Below are positions 7,471 through 16,441 of a stretch of 64,000 bases of DNA, one piece after another. Numbering within the stretch: position 1 is the stretch's first letter; every line of letters starts with the position of its first letter. The stretch is taken from the NCBI RefSeq assembly GCF_029643425.1, contig NZ_CP119106.1, positions 2,294,001-2,358,000 of the forward strand. Reading direction: 5' to 3'. Below the pieces are notes generated by a model. The model searched no databases. It was not told where the DNA came from and worked only from the letters and a program-made list of their open reading frames with translations. This DNA comes from Isoptericola sp. AK164. Lineage in GTDB: Bacteria; Actinomycetota; Actinomycetes; Actinomycetales; Cellulomonadaceae. Both the position numbers and the translations under genes were made by a program.

Positions 7471-8415
7471 GTGAAGATCCTCGTGCCGAGCAACGTGCCC
7501 TTCGACCTGACCCTCGACGTCGAGGGGGTCGACGTCGCGCCGTACGTCATGCGCGACCCGGTCCCCGACGAGCACCTCGACGCCGAGGCGATCGTCACCT
7601 GGGCCAGCCCGCAACGGGTCATGGACGACGCCGCGCGCCGGCTGACGAACCTGCGCTGGGTGCAGACGCTCAACGCCGGGCCCGACCAGGCGCTCGCCAC
7701 CGGGTTCGCCCCCGAGGTGGTCGTCGCCTCGGGGCGCAGCCTGCACGACGCGACCGTCGCCGAGCACACCCTGGCGCTGCTCCTGGCCTCGGTGCGCCGG
7801 ATCGACCGCACCCTGGACGCCCAGCGCCGCCACGAGTGGGACCGGGACCTGGGCCGCGAGCAGGCACGGGACGAGCAGGCGTTCACGCTGCGCGGCGCGC
7901 ACGTGGTGATCTGGGGGTTCGGCTCCATCGCCGCCCGCCTCGCCCCGCTGCTGGAGGCGCTCGGGGCGCGCGTGTCCGGGGTGGCGTCGTCGGCCGGGCA
8001 GCGGTACGGCTACCCCGTGGTCGGCCAGGACCGGCTGGCCGAGGTGCTGCCGACGACGGACGTGCTCGTCTCGCTGCTGCCCGCCACCGCGGCCACCCGC
8101 CACGCGCTCGACGCCGACGTCCTGGCGCTCCTGCCCGCCCGCGCCCGGTTCGTCAACGCCGGGCGCGGCGCCACGGTCGACGAGACCGCGCTGGTCGCCG
8201 CGCTGCGGTCGGGGTCGATCGCCGGGGCCGCCCTGGACGTGACCGAGACCGAGCCGCTGCCGGCCGACTCGGAGCTGTGGGACGCCCCGGGACTGATCCT
8301 CACGCCGCACGTCGCCGGCGGACGGCCGCAGGGCGCGGCAGCGTTCGTGACCGCCCAGGTGCGGCGCTGGCGCGAGGGCGGGGCGGACGCGCTGGAGAAC
8401 GTCGTCGCGCGCTGA
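7471..8415 (+). CDS. D-2-hydroxyacid dehydrogenase (NAD-dependent)
   Basis: The 314-residue protein starts at GTG 7471 just after the TAACGT box. It has the catalytic-domain entry [12 protein letters not shown], the nucleotide-binding motif [15 protein letters not shown] (a GxGxxA variant), the Arg-containing loop [15 protein letters not shown], the Glu region TETEPLP, and the His loop LTPHVAGG. These are the hallmarks of the 2-hydroxyacid dehydrogenase family, which reduces 2-keto acids with NAD(P)H. The substrate cannot be read from sequence; phosphoglycerate is unlikely because there is no ACT domain. It is a single-gene unit, divergent from the FAD oxidoreductase. Confidence 0.92.
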   Translation: MKILVPSNVPFDLTLDVEGVDVAPYVMRDPVPDEHLDAEAIVTWASPQRVMDDAARRLTNLRWVQTLNAGPDQALATGFAPEVVVASGRSLHDATVAEHTLALLLASVRRIDRTLDAQRRHEWDRDLGREQARDEQAFTLRGAHVVIWGFGSIAARLAPLLEALGARVSGVASSAGQRYGYPVVGQDRLAEVLPTTDVLVSLLPATAATRHALDADVLALLPARARFVNAGRGATVDETALVAALRSGSIAGAALDVTETEPLPADSELWDAPGLILTPHVAGGRPQGAAAFVTAQVRRWREGGADALENVVAR

Positions 8416-8436
8416 GCCGCCGTGCGGGTGCCGGGG

Positions 8437-8742
8437 TCAGGACTCCGTCGTCCGCGACGGGGCGGGCACGCGCCGCTGCCGCCGCGCGCGGCGCTCCTGC
8501 AGGAACGTCGCGCCGATCGTCACGGCGAAGAAGATCCCGACCGACCGCAGCCGGTCCTCCACCGACGACGTCGCCAGCACCGCCACGAGCAGCGTCAGCA
8601 CGACGGCGAGGTAGAGCGCGAACCAGGCGTGCCGACGCGGGTCGCCGAGGTCGCGGGCCTCCCAGTAGCGGGTCGTGAGGAACGACGCCGCGGTCGGCCC
8701 GGCGACGAGGACGAGCGAGCCGATCATCTGGCCGTCGAGCAC
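8437..8742 (-). CDS. Small integral membrane protein, unknown
   Basis: The 101-residue protein has three hydrophobic segments (about 4-20, 41-58, 66-80) and a strongly basic tail (QERRARRQRRVP) that should remain cytoplasmic. It starts at GTG 8742 with GAGGGAG upstream (8748-8754). A TAGGCT -10 box on the minus strand (8783-8788) would give a short leader. It is convergent with the dehydrogenase gene. I do not recognise a family. Confidence 0.6.
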   Translation of the reverse strand: MLDGQMIGSLVLVAGPTAASFLTTRYWEARDLGDPRRHAWFALYLAVVLTLLVAVLATSSVEDRLRSVGIFFAVTIGATFLQERRARRQRRVPAPSRTTES

Positions 8743-8785
8743 GGGGTACTCCCTCGCAGGTGGGCAGGTCGGGTGCGTGCCGAGC

Positions 8786-9352
8786 CTAGGCCATGCCGTC
8801 GTCGCCGGAGGACCTCGCCGTCCCCGGGGCGGCGAGGTGCTCGCCGAAGAACGCCACGATCCGCTCCCGGGCCTCGGCGGCGGCCTCGGGCCGGTACTCC
8901 GTGGCGACGAACCGCCCCGCGACGACCGCCCAGACAGGCACCTCCTCGCGCGGGTGGTCGTTGAGGAACGAGTGCCCGGCCTCGTCGTAGACGGTGACCT
9001 CGTGCGGGACGCCGGCGGCCTGCAGAGCGTGCTCGAGACGGGCGGGGTCGTCGCGCAGGCTGGGGTCGCGCGCGCCGTAGCTGCCCACGACCGGGCAGGA
9101 CCCGGCGAGCAGCTCGTCCGCGTCCTCGGGCACGCCGCCGTAGTTGACGCTCGCCGCCTGGTACCGGCCGCTGCCGGCCAGGAGGACGGCGAACCCGTGC
9201 CCGGCCAGCCACTCGCACTGCTGGCGCACGTCGGTCGTCCGGCCCAGCGCGTCGTGGATCACCACCACCCCCGGCCAAGGACCCTCGCCGTCGGGGACCG
9301 CCAGGTACACCGGCAGGGGCCCGCGGCTCGTCGGCACGGTCGTCACGGTCAT
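8786..9352 (-). CDS. Dienelactone-hydrolase-like protein with internal deletion of the nucleophile region
   Basis: The 188-residue frame is intact and starts in an ATGA overlap with the DUF488 gene. The N-terminal third (WPGVVVIHDALGRTTD, QCEWLAGHGF) and C-terminal half (ASVNYG, CPVVGSYGARDPSLR, EAGHSFLND) align well with dienelactone hydrolases, which run about 230-250 residues. In relatives some 50-60 residues lie between GxGF and the ALLLAP..ASVNYG stretch, including the nucleophile elbow GFCMGG. Here residues 51-63 read GHGFAVLLAGSGR, joining the two parts directly near residue 54. Asp96 and His127 remain but the catalytic Cys is gone. Either it is a dead remnant or has a new non-hydrolytic role. 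Confidence 0.8.
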   Translation of the reverse strand: MTVTTVPTSRGPLPVYLAVPDGEGPWPGVVVIHDALGRTTDVRQQCEWLAGHGFAVLLAGSGRYQAASVNYGGVPEDADELLAGSCPVVGSYGARDPSLRDDPARLEHALQAAGVPHEVTVYDEAGHSFLNDHPREEVPVWAVVAGRFVATEYRPEAAAEARERIVAFFGEHLAAPGTARSSGDDGMA

Positions 9353-9744
9353 GACAGGCCCTCCTCGGCCGCCGGTCCCTCCTCGCCGGACGGTTCCCGC
9401 AGCAGCCCGGCCAGCACCACCAGGTGGCTGCCGTCGAGCTCACGGGTCGAGGTCACCAGCGTGACCGTCCCCTCCCGCGCCAGGTCACGCAGCTCCGCGA
9501 GAGCGTCGGCCGCCGGTCCCGGCGTCTCCAGCTCGGCCCGGTACCGCTCGCCGAACTCCGCCGTCCGGTCGGGGTCGTGGGCGTACCAGCGGCGCAGCTC
9601 GGTCGACGGCGCCACGTCCCGCAGCCAGACACCCACCCGCGGGTCGTCCTTGCGGACCCCGCGCGGCCAGAGCCGGTCGGCCAGCACCCGACGACCGTCG
9701 TCGGGCCCGGGCTCGGTGTACACGCGTGCCAGGTGCACGGTCAT
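9349..9744 (-). CDS. DUF488-family protein
   Basis: The 131-residue protein carries the family signature RVLADRLWPRGVRKDD, then WLRDVAPSTELRRWY and the late strand VTLVTSTREL. DUF488 proteins are small cytosolic proteins of unproven biochemistry. The ATG at 9744 follows a minus-strand TAGGCT box (9751-9756) by 6 nt, so the mRNA is probably leaderless. It overlaps the hydrolase-like gene by 4 bp (ATGA), so the two are cotranscribed. Confidence 0.9.
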   Translation of the reverse strand: MTVHLARVYTEPGPDDGRRVLADRLWPRGVRKDDPRVGVWLRDVAPSTELRRWYAHDPDRTAEFGERYRAELETPGPAADALAELRDLAREGTVTLVTSTRELDGSHLVVLAGLLREPSGEEGPAAEEGLS

Positions 9745-9809
9745 GCTCCGAGCCTAGGCACGTCGCACGGCGCGCACCCGTCGGGCCCGCGGACCCGACG
9801 GCGAGGTCG

Positions 9810-10742
9810 CTACCAGCGACCGTTCCGTGGACGGGGCTGGCAGCGCGGGCACGTGAACGACGAGCGGTTCATGAACTCGTCGCGGCGCACCGGCGTCGCG
9901 CAGCGGGGGCAGGCCTCGCCGAGCCGGCCGTAGACGGCCAGCGACCGGGAGAAGTACCCGGACTCGCCGTTGACGTTGACGTAGAGGGCGTCGAAGCTCG
10001 TGCCGCCCTGCACCAGCGCCTCGGTCATGACCTCCGTGGCGGCGTCGAGCACCCGGTGCACCACGGGTCGCGTCATCGTGTCCGTGGCGCGGGCGAAGTG
10101 CACCCGGGCCCGCCACAGGGCCTCGTCGGCGTAGATGTTGCCCACCCCGGAGGTGACGGTCTGGTCCAGCAGCGCGCGCTTGATCCCGGTCCGACGACAG
10201 CGCACGCGCTCGACCAGCACGTCCCGGTCGAGCGCGGGGTCGAGCAGGTCGCGGCCGATGTGCGCCACGGGTTCCGGCACGGCGGCCAGGGGGCTGCCGA
10301 ACCCGCCCGGTGCGCCGTCCGGCGTCGGGACGAGGTCGGCCACGGACAGGTGCCCGAAGGTGCGCTGGTCGACGAAGTCCAGGTAGTGGGCGCCGGAGGG
10401 GGCGTCGAGCAGGTGGAGCCGGACCCGCAGGTGGGGGTGCGCCCACTCCCCCGCGACCGCCGGGTCGCGCACGAGCAGCTGGCCGGACATGCCCAGGTGG
10501 GCCAGGAGCGCGGCCGCGGGGTCGGCGGGTGCGGCGTCGGCCAGGGGCAGCCACAGGTACTTGCCGCGGCGGGCGGCGCCGGCGAGCCGGCGGCCGCGGA
10601 CCTGGTCGACGAACCCCGCCGGGCCGCCGTCGTGCCGGCGCACCGAGTAGTCGCGGAAGACCTCGACGTCCCGCACGACGGCGCCGGTCACCAACCGGTC
10701 GAGGCCGTCACGGACGGTCTCGACCTCGGGGAGCTCAGGCAC
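9810..10742 (-). CDS. mutM: Formamidopyrimidine-DNA glycosylase (Fpg/MutM)
   Basis: The 310-residue enzyme begins [14 protein letters not shown], giving the catalytic N-terminal Pro2 and Glu3. It ends with a zinc finger CPRC...CPRC ([25 protein letters not shown]) in the family arrangement. The H2TH region includes the [12 protein letters not shown] loop. It excises oxidised purines such as 8-oxoguanine and nicks the abasic site. The start overlaps the rnc stop by 8 bp. Order DUF177-rpmF-rnc-mutM is the conserved actinobacterial operon. Slightly long for the family because of insertions around residues 90-160. Confidence 0.97.
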   Translation of the reverse strand: MPELPEVETVRDGLDRLVTGAVVRDVEVFRDYSVRRHDGGPAGFVDQVRGRRLAGAARRGKYLWLPLADAAPADPAAALLAHLGMSGQLLVRDPAVAGEWAHPHLRVRLHLLDAPSGAHYLDFVDQRTFGHLSVADLVPTPDGAPGGFGSPLAAVPEPVAHIGRDLLDPALDRDVLVERVRCRRTGIKRALLDQTVTSGVGNIYADEALWRARVHFARATDTMTRPVVHRVLDAATEVMTEALVQGGTSFDALYVNVNGESGYFSRSLAVYGRLGEACPRCATPVRRDEFMNRSSFTCPRCQPRPRNGRW

Positions 10743-11493
10743 CGGCGGGCTGCTCCGCGCCGCCGGTGGTGCCGCCCGTGGTGCCGGGCACGGGCAGCGC
10801 GACGACGGCGCGGTAGGCCTGCTCCGCGGCGGCCTGCTCGGCGTGCTTCTTCGCGGTGCCCTCGCCGATCCCGACGACCGGCCCGGCCGTGACGTGCGCC
10901 GAGAAGCGGCGCGCGTGCTCGGGGCCCTCGCCGGTGACCTCGTAGGCGGGGGCGTCGAACCCGCGCTCGGCCGCGGCCTCCTGCAGGGACGTCTTCCAGT
11001 CCAGGCCCGCCCCCAGGTCGGCGGCGGCCTCCATGGTGTCGTCCACGAGCCGGTGCACCAGGTCGCGGGCCGTCTCGAGGCCGTGCGAGAGGTAGGTCGC
11101 GCCCAGCAGCGCCTCGACCGTGTCCGACAGGATCGAGTCCTTGTCGAACCCGCGGGTGCGCTTCTCGCCCTTGCCGAGCAGGACGTAGCTGCCGAGCTCG
11201 AGCCGGCGCGCCACCGCCGCGAGGGACCGCTGCGAGACCGTCGCCGCCCGCATCTTCGCGAGCTCGCCCTCGGGCTTGTCCGGGTGACGCCGGTACAGCG
11301 CCTCGGTGACCACCAGGCCGAGCACGGTGTCCCCGAGGAACTCCAGGCGCTCGTTGGTGGGGATCCCGCCGGCCTCGTGCGCGAACGACCGGTGGGTCAG
11401 GGCAAGCACGAGAAGCTCGGGGTCCAGAGGGACCCCGAGCTTCTCGAGAAGTGCGGTCGGCTCCGGACGTGATCCGTTGCCGCGCGGGTGCAT
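10735..11493 (-). CDS. rnc: Ribonuclease III
   Basis: The 252-residue enzyme starts at ATG 11493, one base after the rpmF stop. An upstream in-frame extension would run into rpmF and is rejected. The catalytic signature [16 protein letters not shown] is present, as is the second acidic motif [12 protein letters not shown], followed by a C-terminal double-stranded-RNA-binding domain ([14 protein letters not shown] to [16 protein letters not shown]). It cleaves double-stranded RNA in rRNA precursors and some mRNAs. The last 20 residues are a Gly/Thr-rich tail. Confidence 0.97.
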   Translation of the reverse strand: MHPRGNGSRPEPTALLEKLGVPLDPELLVLALTHRSFAHEAGGIPTNERLEFLGDTVLGLVVTEALYRRHPDKPEGELAKMRAATVSQRSLAAVARRLELGSYVLLGKGEKRTRGFDKDSILSDTVEALLGATYLSHGLETARDLVHRLVDDTMEAAADLGAGLDWKTSLQEAAAERGFDAPAYEVTGEGPEHARRFSAHVTAGPVVGIGEGTAKKHAEQAAAEQAYRAVVALPVPGTTGGTTGGAEQPAGA

Positions 11494-11494
11494 G

Positions 11495-11689
11495 TCAGCC
11501 CGCGTGCTCGGTGCGCAGCGCCTCGGCGTACTGGCGGTCCTTGTAGGCACCGCAGGTGGGGCACGCGGTGTGGGACAGCTTGTCGCCCTTGCACTTCGGG
11601 CACGTCGCGAGCGGCGCTGCGGTGGTCTTCCACTGCGAGCGGCGCGCGCGGGTGTTGCTGCGCGACATCTTGCGCTTGGGAACAGCCAC
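11495..11689 (-). CDS. rpmF: 50S ribosomal protein L32, zinc-binding form
   Basis: This 64-residue protein starts at GTG 11689, 2 bp after the DUF177 stop. The N-terminus [20 protein letters not shown] is typical of L32. CPKC and CPTC, separated by nine residues, form the zinc ribbon, so this is the Cys-containing form rather than the zinc-independent paralogue. The gene sits between DUF177 and rnc, as in most actinobacteria. A longer frame reading through the DUF177 tail is a shadow. Confidence 0.96.
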   Translation of the reverse strand: MAVPKRKMSRSNTRARRSQWKTTAAPLATCPKCKGDKLSHTACPTCGAYKDRQYAEALRTEHAG

Positions 11690-11691
11690 GG

Positions 11692-12243
11692 TCAGCTCTC
11701 TTTCGTCTCGTCGGACACGCTCGACTCCTCGAGCATGGTCTGCAGCGCCGCCCATCGTGGGTCGACGATGTCGTGGTGGTGCTCGGGATCGTCCTCCAGT
11801 CGTGCTCCGCACTCGGAGCACAGACCGGGGCAGTCCGGCCGGCACAGCGGTTGAAATGGTAATGCAGTGACCAGCGAATCCCGAACCGTGGGCTCGATGT
11901 CCGCCAGGTCGTCGGTCAGGAGGGCCTCGTCCTCGGCCTCCTCGTCACCGGCGTCCTCGGCCGCCTCGGCCCGCTCGGGGTAGACGAACAGCTCCTGGAC
12001 GCGCACGGTCACCTGCTCGGAGACCTCGTCCAGGCACCGCACGCACTCCCCGACCGCGGTGCCGCGCACGACGCCGGAGACCAGCACGCCCTCCATGACG
12101 GCCTCGAGGCGCAGCCCGAGCGTCAGGTCGGCGCCCTCGGGCACACCGATGACCGCCGTGCCCAGGTCTGCGGGCGCGGCGACGACGGTCGCGACCTCCC
12201 GCATGGTCCCGGGACGCCGCGAGAGCTCGTGCGTGTCGAGCAC
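11692..12243 (-). CDS. DUF177 (YceD-family) protein upstream of rpmF
   Basis: The protein of about 183 residues contains LVLDTHELSRRPGTMREV, GECVRCLDEV and the four-Cys cluster CRPDCPGLCSECG, all DUF177 signatures. The family accompanies rpmF and is implicated in 23S rRNA or ribosome maturation in bacteria and plastids. The start is uncertain. GTG 12243 is the first usable start after the promoter at 12345-12373; ATG 12204 is an alternative that would remove 13 conserved-looking residues. Neither has a strong ribosome site. It heads the DUF177-rpmF-rnc-mutM operon. Confidence 0.9.
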   Translation of the reverse strand: MLDTHELSRRPGTMREVATVVAAPADLGTAVIGVPEGADLTLGLRLEAVMEGVLVSGVVRGTAVGECVRCLDEVSEQVTVRVQELFVYPERAEAAEDAGDEEAEDEALLTDDLADIEPTVRDSLVTALPFQPLCRPDCPGLCSECGARLEDDPEHHHDIVDPRWAALQTMLEESSVSDETKES

Positions 12244-12344
12244 GAGCGGCGATCGCTTGGCGGTGGTGATGGTGAGGCTCCAGACGACGGCACCCCGAAG
12301 GGCGCGGTGTGCAGGTGGGACGGTCCGTGACGGACCAACGGTCA

Positions 12345-12373
12345 ATTCTACGCGATCGTCCCGCACGGGCCAA
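12345..12373 (-). promoter_or_regulatory. Promoter of the DUF177-rpmF-rnc-mutM operon
   Basis: On the minus strand TTGGCC (12373-12368) and TAGAAT (12350-12345) are separated by exactly 17 nt. The start site should be near 12338, giving a leader of about 95 nt before GTG 12243. This is one of the best housekeeping-sigma matches in the window. Confidence 0.7.
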
Positions 12374-12422
12374 CGGGCCGACGACGTGACGTGCGCAACG
12401 ACGGCGGCCCCGCGGCCGACGG

Positions 12423-12986
12423 TCAGGCGCTGCGGCGGTCGTCCTCGTCGTCGGCCGGCCACCCGGGGTCCGGGACGGCGTCCCACCGCACCCGGGGCGC
12501 GCCCGAGGACGTCTCCAGGCGTTCGGCGAGCTTGGCCCGCCCGGCCTGCACCTGGGAGGTCAGCCGTCCCAGGTCCGCCTCGAAGTCGGCGAGCCGCCCG
12601 TCGCAGTACTCGTCGGCGTCGGCGCGCAGCCCGGCCGCCCGGCGCTCCGCCTCGGCGACGATGTCCGCCGCGCGGGACTCCGCCTGCACGACGACCTGCT
12701 CGTCCTGCACGAGCTCGATCGCCCGCGCCCGCGCCGTGGCGACGATCTCCTCGGCCCGGCGGTGCGCGTCGGCCAGGGTGCGCTCGGCGTCGGCGAGGAC
12801 GTCGTCGGCGCGCGCGACCTGGGTGGGCAGGTTCTCGCGCAGCTCGGCCACGAGCCCGAGCGCCTGCTCGCGGTCGACCTTGACGTTGGTCGACAGCGGC
12901 GAGGTGCGCGCGTTCTCGACCAGCGCGGCCAGGTCGTCCAAGATCTCGAGCAGCCCGGCGGTCGGGTTCTGGGTGTTGTCGGTCAT
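12423..12986 (-). CDS. SepIVA/DivIVA-like coiled-coil cell division protein
   Basis: The 187-residue protein starts at ATG 12986. Residues 40-140 form a long heptad-rich, Ala/Glu/Arg coiled coil (ADDVLADAERTLADAHRRAEEIV, ESRAADIVAEAERRAAGL) between a short acidic head and a disordered acidic tail. Sequence and position immediately upstream of DUF177-rpmF-rnc match the mycobacterial SepIVA locus (Rv2927c), whose product localises to the division site. Such proteins are often mis-annotated as ATP synthase subunit b because of the coiled coil. The gene follows coaD by about 10 bp, so it may be cotranscribed with it. Confidence 0.82.
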   Translation of the reverse strand: MTDNTQNPTAGLLEILDDLAALVENARTSPLSTNVKVDREQALGLVAELRENLPTQVARADDVLADAERTLADAHRRAEEIVATARARAIELVQDEQVVVQAESRAADIVAEAERRAAGLRADADEYCDGRLADFEADLGRLTSQVQAGRAKLAERLETSSGAPRVRWDAVPDPGWPADDEDDRRSA

Positions 12987-12996
12987 GTCGCGCTCC

Positions 12997-13488
12997 TCAC
13001 GCACGGTGCGCCACGGCGGAGCGCACCGCCTCGGCCGCCGCGGACGGCACGAGGTCGTCGATCGGTCCGCCGTGCCGGGCGATGTCCTTGACCAGCGACG
13101 ACGCCACGTGGGCGTGCTGCTGCTCGGCAGGCAGGAAGACGGTCTCCACACCGCTCAGGTGGCGGTTCATCAGGGCCATCGGTTGCTCGCCGTCGAAGTC
13201 GGCGCCGCCGCGCAGCCCCTTGACCACCGCGAGAGCGCCGACCTCGCGGCAGAAGTCGACCAGCAGGCCGGGCACCACGTCGACCCGGACGTCGGCGGTG
13301 TCCGGGTCGGCGGCGACGGCGGCGCGTGCCACCTCCACCCGCTCGTCGGCGGTGAGCAGGGCGTTCTTGGCGGCGTTGCGGGCCACGCCCACCACGACGA
13401 CGTCGAACAGGCGGTTCGCCCGGCGCACGATGTCGAGGTGCCCGAGCGTGATCGGGTCGAAGGACCCGGGACAGACGGCGATGCTCAC
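12997..13488 (-). CDS. coaD: Phosphopantetheine adenylyltransferase
   Basis: The 163-residue enzyme has the nucleotidyltransferase motif CPGSFDPITLGHLDIV, the GLRGGADF loop, and the late MNRHLSGVETVFLP and SSLVKDIARHGG motifs. It transfers AMP from ATP to 4'-phosphopantetheine, the penultimate step of CoA synthesis. GTG 13488 gives the usual family length; GTG 13515 overlaps the rsmD stop (GTGA) and would add nine residues. Translational coupling with rsmD favours the longer form, and homology favours the shorter. Confidence 0.96.
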   Translation of the reverse strand: MSIAVCPGSFDPITLGHLDIVRRANRLFDVVVVGVARNAAKNALLTADERVEVARAAVAADPDTADVRVDVVPGLLVDFCREVGALAVVKGLRGGADFDGEQPMALMNRHLSGVETVFLPAEQQHAHVASSLVKDIARHGGPIDDLVPSAAAEAVRSAVAHRA

Positions 13489-13511
13489 GCTGCCCACGGT
13501 AGGACGACCGG

Positions 13512-14111
13512 TCACGATTCGCGGGGATCTTCCTCGGCCTGGCGCGGTTCCGCGTAGTGGACGACCGTGTCGCCGTACCGCTTGGCCGACAGCTCGGTGA
13601 GCGCGTCGGGCCAGGTGAACGGAGCGCCGCGGCGGGCCTGCTCGAGGACGACGACGGCGTCCGGCGCCAGCACGCCGGGAGCCGCCAGGTCGGCCAGCAC
13701 CCGGTTCAGGACCGCGGGGTCGAGGTCGTACGGCGGGTCGATGAGCACGAGGTCGAAGCCGCCGGACGGTGCGCCGTCGGCGGCCAGGCGTGCGGCGGCC
13801 CGCTCGGCGGGCTCGGCGAGCACCCGGACCCGGCGGCCGAGCCCGAGGTCGGCGGCGTTGCGGCGGGCGACGTCGGCGGCCTGCCGGGCCGCGTCGACGA
13901 GCACGACCTCGGCCGCGCCCCGGCTGGCGGCCTCGAGGCCGAGCGCACCCGACCCGGCGAACAGGTCCAGCACGCGGGCGCCGTCGACGACGCCGAGGTG
14001 CTCGAGCCGGGAGAACATCGCCTCCCGGACGCGTTCGCTGGTGGGGCGGGTCCCCGACGGCGGCACGGTCAGCGAGCGCCCGCCGACGGTTCCGGCGACG
14101 ATCCTGGTCAT
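13512..14111 (-). CDS. rsmD: 16S rRNA (guanine966-N2)-methyltransferase
   Basis: The 199-residue protein starts MTRIVAGTVGGRSLTVPP and has TRPTSERVREAMFS, the SAM motif VLDLFAGSGALGLEAASRG and the amino-methyltransferase motif LIDPPYD. These identify RsmD, which methylates G966 of 16S rRNA. ATG 14111 follows a minus-strand TAGGCT box (14119-14124) by 7 nt, indicating a leaderless transcript separate from recG. It overlaps or abuts coaD downstream, the standard actinobacterial pairing. Confidence 0.96.
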   Translation of the reverse strand: MTRIVAGTVGGRSLTVPPSGTRPTSERVREAMFSRLEHLGVVDGARVLDLFAGSGALGLEAASRGAAEVVLVDAARQAADVARRNAADLGLGRRVRVLAEPAERAAARLAADGAPSGGFDLVLIDPPYDLDPAVLNRVLADLAAPGVLAPDAVVVLEQARRGAPFTWPDALTELSAKRYGDTVVHYAEPRQAEEDPRES

Positions 14112-14161
14112 GGGCGCGAGCCTACTGGGGCGAGTCCGGTCCCGCGGAACCGGTGGTCCGC

Positions 14162-16441
14162 TCAGGCACGCTCGAGGAACTCCTCCTGCTCGGCGTCGAG
14201 CTGGGCCGCGATCGCGGCGGCCAGCGCGGGGTGCCGCCCGAGGTCCGGGTCGGCCTCGACGACGCCGGTCGACTCGGTGCGCGCGGAGGCGATGAGGTCG
14301 GCGTCCTGCACGACCCGCAGCAGGCGCAGCGAGCTCGCACGGCCCGACTGCGCGGCGCCCAGCACGTCCCCCTCGGACCGCAGCTCCAGGTCGAGGGTGG
14401 CGAGCTCGAAGCCGTCGGTCGTGGCGGCCAGCGCCTCGACCCGCGCCGCCGCCGGGGTACCCGGCCGGGCGGTCGACACGAGCAGGCACAGCCCGGCATC
14501 GGCGCCGCGCCCGACGCGCCCGCGCAGCTGGTGCAGCTGGGAGATGCCGAACCGGTCGGCGTCGAACACCACCATCACCGTGGCCTCGGGGACGTCGACG
14601 CCGACCTCGACGACGGTCGTGGACACCAGGACGGGCGCGTCCCCCGCGGCGAACCGCGCCATCGCGGCGTCCTTGTCCGCGGCGGCCATCTGCCCGTGCA
14701 GCACGCCGACCTCGACGCCGTCGAGCCGGGGCTCGGCCCGCAGCGCCTCGGCGACCTCGAGCACGGCCCGCAGCGGGGCGCGGTCGTCGGCGGCCCCGTC
14801 GGCCCCGCCGGCCCCGCCGGCAGCACCGTCGGCGAGGTCCAGGAACTCCGGGACCTCGTCGAAGTCGCCGGTGCCCCCTCCCCGGCCGGCGGCGCCGTCG
14901 TCGTCGGGATGGATCCGCGGGCACACCACGTAGGCGCGCCGGCCGGCGTCGACCTCCTCGCGGACCTTCTCCCACACGCGCTGCATCCAACGGGGGTTCT
15001 CCGCCGGCACGACGTGGGAGGTGATGCCGGAGCGGCCCGCGGGGATCTCGGTGAGCGTGGAGGTCGTCAGGTCGCCGAACACCGTCATCGCCACGGTGCG
15101 CGGGATCGGCGTCGCGGTCATGACCAGCAGGTGCGGCGCCACGCGGGCCTTGGCGCGCAGGGCGTCGCGCTGCTCGACGCCGAACCGGTGCTGCTCGTCG
15201 ACGACGACGAGACCCAGGTCGGCGAACTGCACCTGGTCGCCCAGCAGGGCGTGGGTGCCGACGACGATCCCCGCCTCGCCGCTCGCGGCGTCCAGCAGCG
15301 CCTCCTTGCGGGCCGCCGCGTTGAGCGAACCGGTGAGCAGGGCGACGCGGGTGCCGTGCGCCGCGCCGCCGAGCAACCCACCCTCGGCCAGCGGGCCCAG
15401 CATCGCGCGCAGCGTGCGGGCGTGCTGGGCGGCGAGCACCTCGGTCGGGGCGAGCAGCGCCGCCTGTCCCCCGGCGTCGATGACCTGCAGCATGGCGCGC
15501 AGGGCGACCACCGTTTTGCCCGAGCCGACCTCGCCCTGCAGCAGCCGCTGCATCGGGCGGGGCCGCGCGAGCTCGTCGGCGATCTCGGCCCCGACCGCGC
15601 GCTGGCCGTCGGTGAGGGTGAAGGGCAGCGCGGCGTCGAAGTCGGCGAGCAGGCCGCCCTCGACCTCGGCGCGCGGCGGCCGCGCGGTGGCCTCCTGGGC
15701 CGCGACCGCGGCGCGGCGCTGGGCGAGCGCCGACTGCAGCACGAACGCCTCCTCGAAGCGGAGCCGGCGGCGCCCGCTCTGCCAGTGCTGGGCCGAGTCC
15801 GGCACGTGCACGGCGCGCAGGGCGTCCAGCCGGGTCGGCAGCCCGAGCCGCGCCCGGACCTCGTCGGGCACCGGGTCCGGGACCTCGTCCTCGGTGAGCG
15901 GGTCCAGCACCGCGCGCACGGCCTTCTGGATCCGCCAGGTCGGCACCGAGGCCGTGGCCGGGTAGATCGGGATCGGCCGCGACGCCTCCATCATGGCGGC
16001 CTCGTCGTCGTCGGCGTCGACCCCGACCAGGACGTAGTCCGGGTGGGTGAGCTGGCGGGTGCCGCGGTACTCGGAGACCACCCCGGTGAACAGACCCGAG
16101 CGGCCGGGCCGCAGCTTGTCCTCGTGCGGTCGCAGCGCCCCGGGACGCTTGGCGAAGAAGGTCAGGGCCAGCTCGTGGCGGCCGTCGGTCACCCGCGCCT
16201 GCAGCAGGGCCCCGCCGCGGCTGCGCATCGGCCGCACCGTGGCGCTGGCGACCCGTGCCATGACCGTGACGTGCTCCCCGAGCTGCAGGCGGTCCATGTC
16301 GGTCAGCGTGCCCGGGTCGCCGTACCGGCGCGGGTAGTGGCGCAGCAGGTCGTCGATGGTGACCAGCCCCATCTTCGCCAGCGGGCCGGCCGCGCGCTTG
16401 CCCAGCGTGGTGGTCAGCGGCTCGGCCAGCCGCGGGCTCAT
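14162..16441 (-). CDS. recG: ATP-dependent DNA helicase RecG
   Basis: The 759-residue helicase has an N-terminal wedge/OB domain, then GEVGSGKTVVALRAM (Walker A), DEQHRFGVEQR (motif II), TATPIPRT (motif III) and QLRGRVGRG (motif VI). It remodels stalled replication forks and branched recombination intermediates. A Gly/Ala/Asp-rich stretch of about 45 residues (roughly 14765-14905) follows YVVCPRIHPDD and interrupts the second RecA-like domain; this is longer than in E. coli RecG. The start ATG overlaps the DAK2 gene stop (ATGA). Confidence 0.97.
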   Translation of the reverse strand: MSPRLAEPLTTTLGKRAAGPLAKMGLVTIDDLLRHYPRRYGDPGTLTDMDRLQLGEHVTVMARVASATVRPMRSRGGALLQARVTDGRHELALTFFAKRPGALRPHEDKLRPGRSGLFTGVVSEYRGTRQLTHPDYVLVGVDADDDEAAMMEASRPIPIYPATASVPTWRIQKAVRAVLDPLTEDEVPDPVPDEVRARLGLPTRLDALRAVHVPDSAQHWQSGRRRLRFEEAFVLQSALAQRRAAVAAQEATARPPRAEVEGGLLADFDAALPFTLTDGQRAVGAEIADELARPRPMQRLLQGEVGSGKTVVALRAMLQVIDAGGQAALLAPTEVLAAQHARTLRAMLGPLAEGGLLGGAAHGTRVALLTGSLNAAARKEALLDAASGEAGIVVGTHALLGDQVQFADLGLVVVDEQHRFGVEQRDALRAKARVAPHLLVMTATPIPRTVAMTVFGDLTTSTLTEIPAGRSGITSHVVPAENPRWMQRVWEKVREEVDAGRRAYVVCPRIHPDDDGAAGRGGGTGDFDEVPEFLDLADGAAGGAGGADGAADDRAPLRAVLEVAEALRAEPRLDGVEVGVLHGQMAAADKDAAMARFAAGDAPVLVSTTVVEVGVDVPEATVMVVFDADRFGISQLHQLRGRVGRGADAGLCLLVSTARPGTPAAARVEALAATTDGFELATLDLELRSEGDVLGAAQSGRASSLRLLRVVQDADLIASARTESTGVVEADPDLGRHPALAAAIAAQLDAEQEEFLERA

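Noticed and set aside
8786-9352. Calling the hydrolase-like gene a frameshifted pseudogene
   Set aside because: The frame is continuous and coupled to its neighbour. The lesion is an in-frame internal deletion, so it is kept as a CDS with a note.
11495-11845. A 116-residue extended rpmF
   Set aside because: The first 52 codons overlap DUF177 in another frame and do not look like protein; GTG 11689 gives the standard L32 start.
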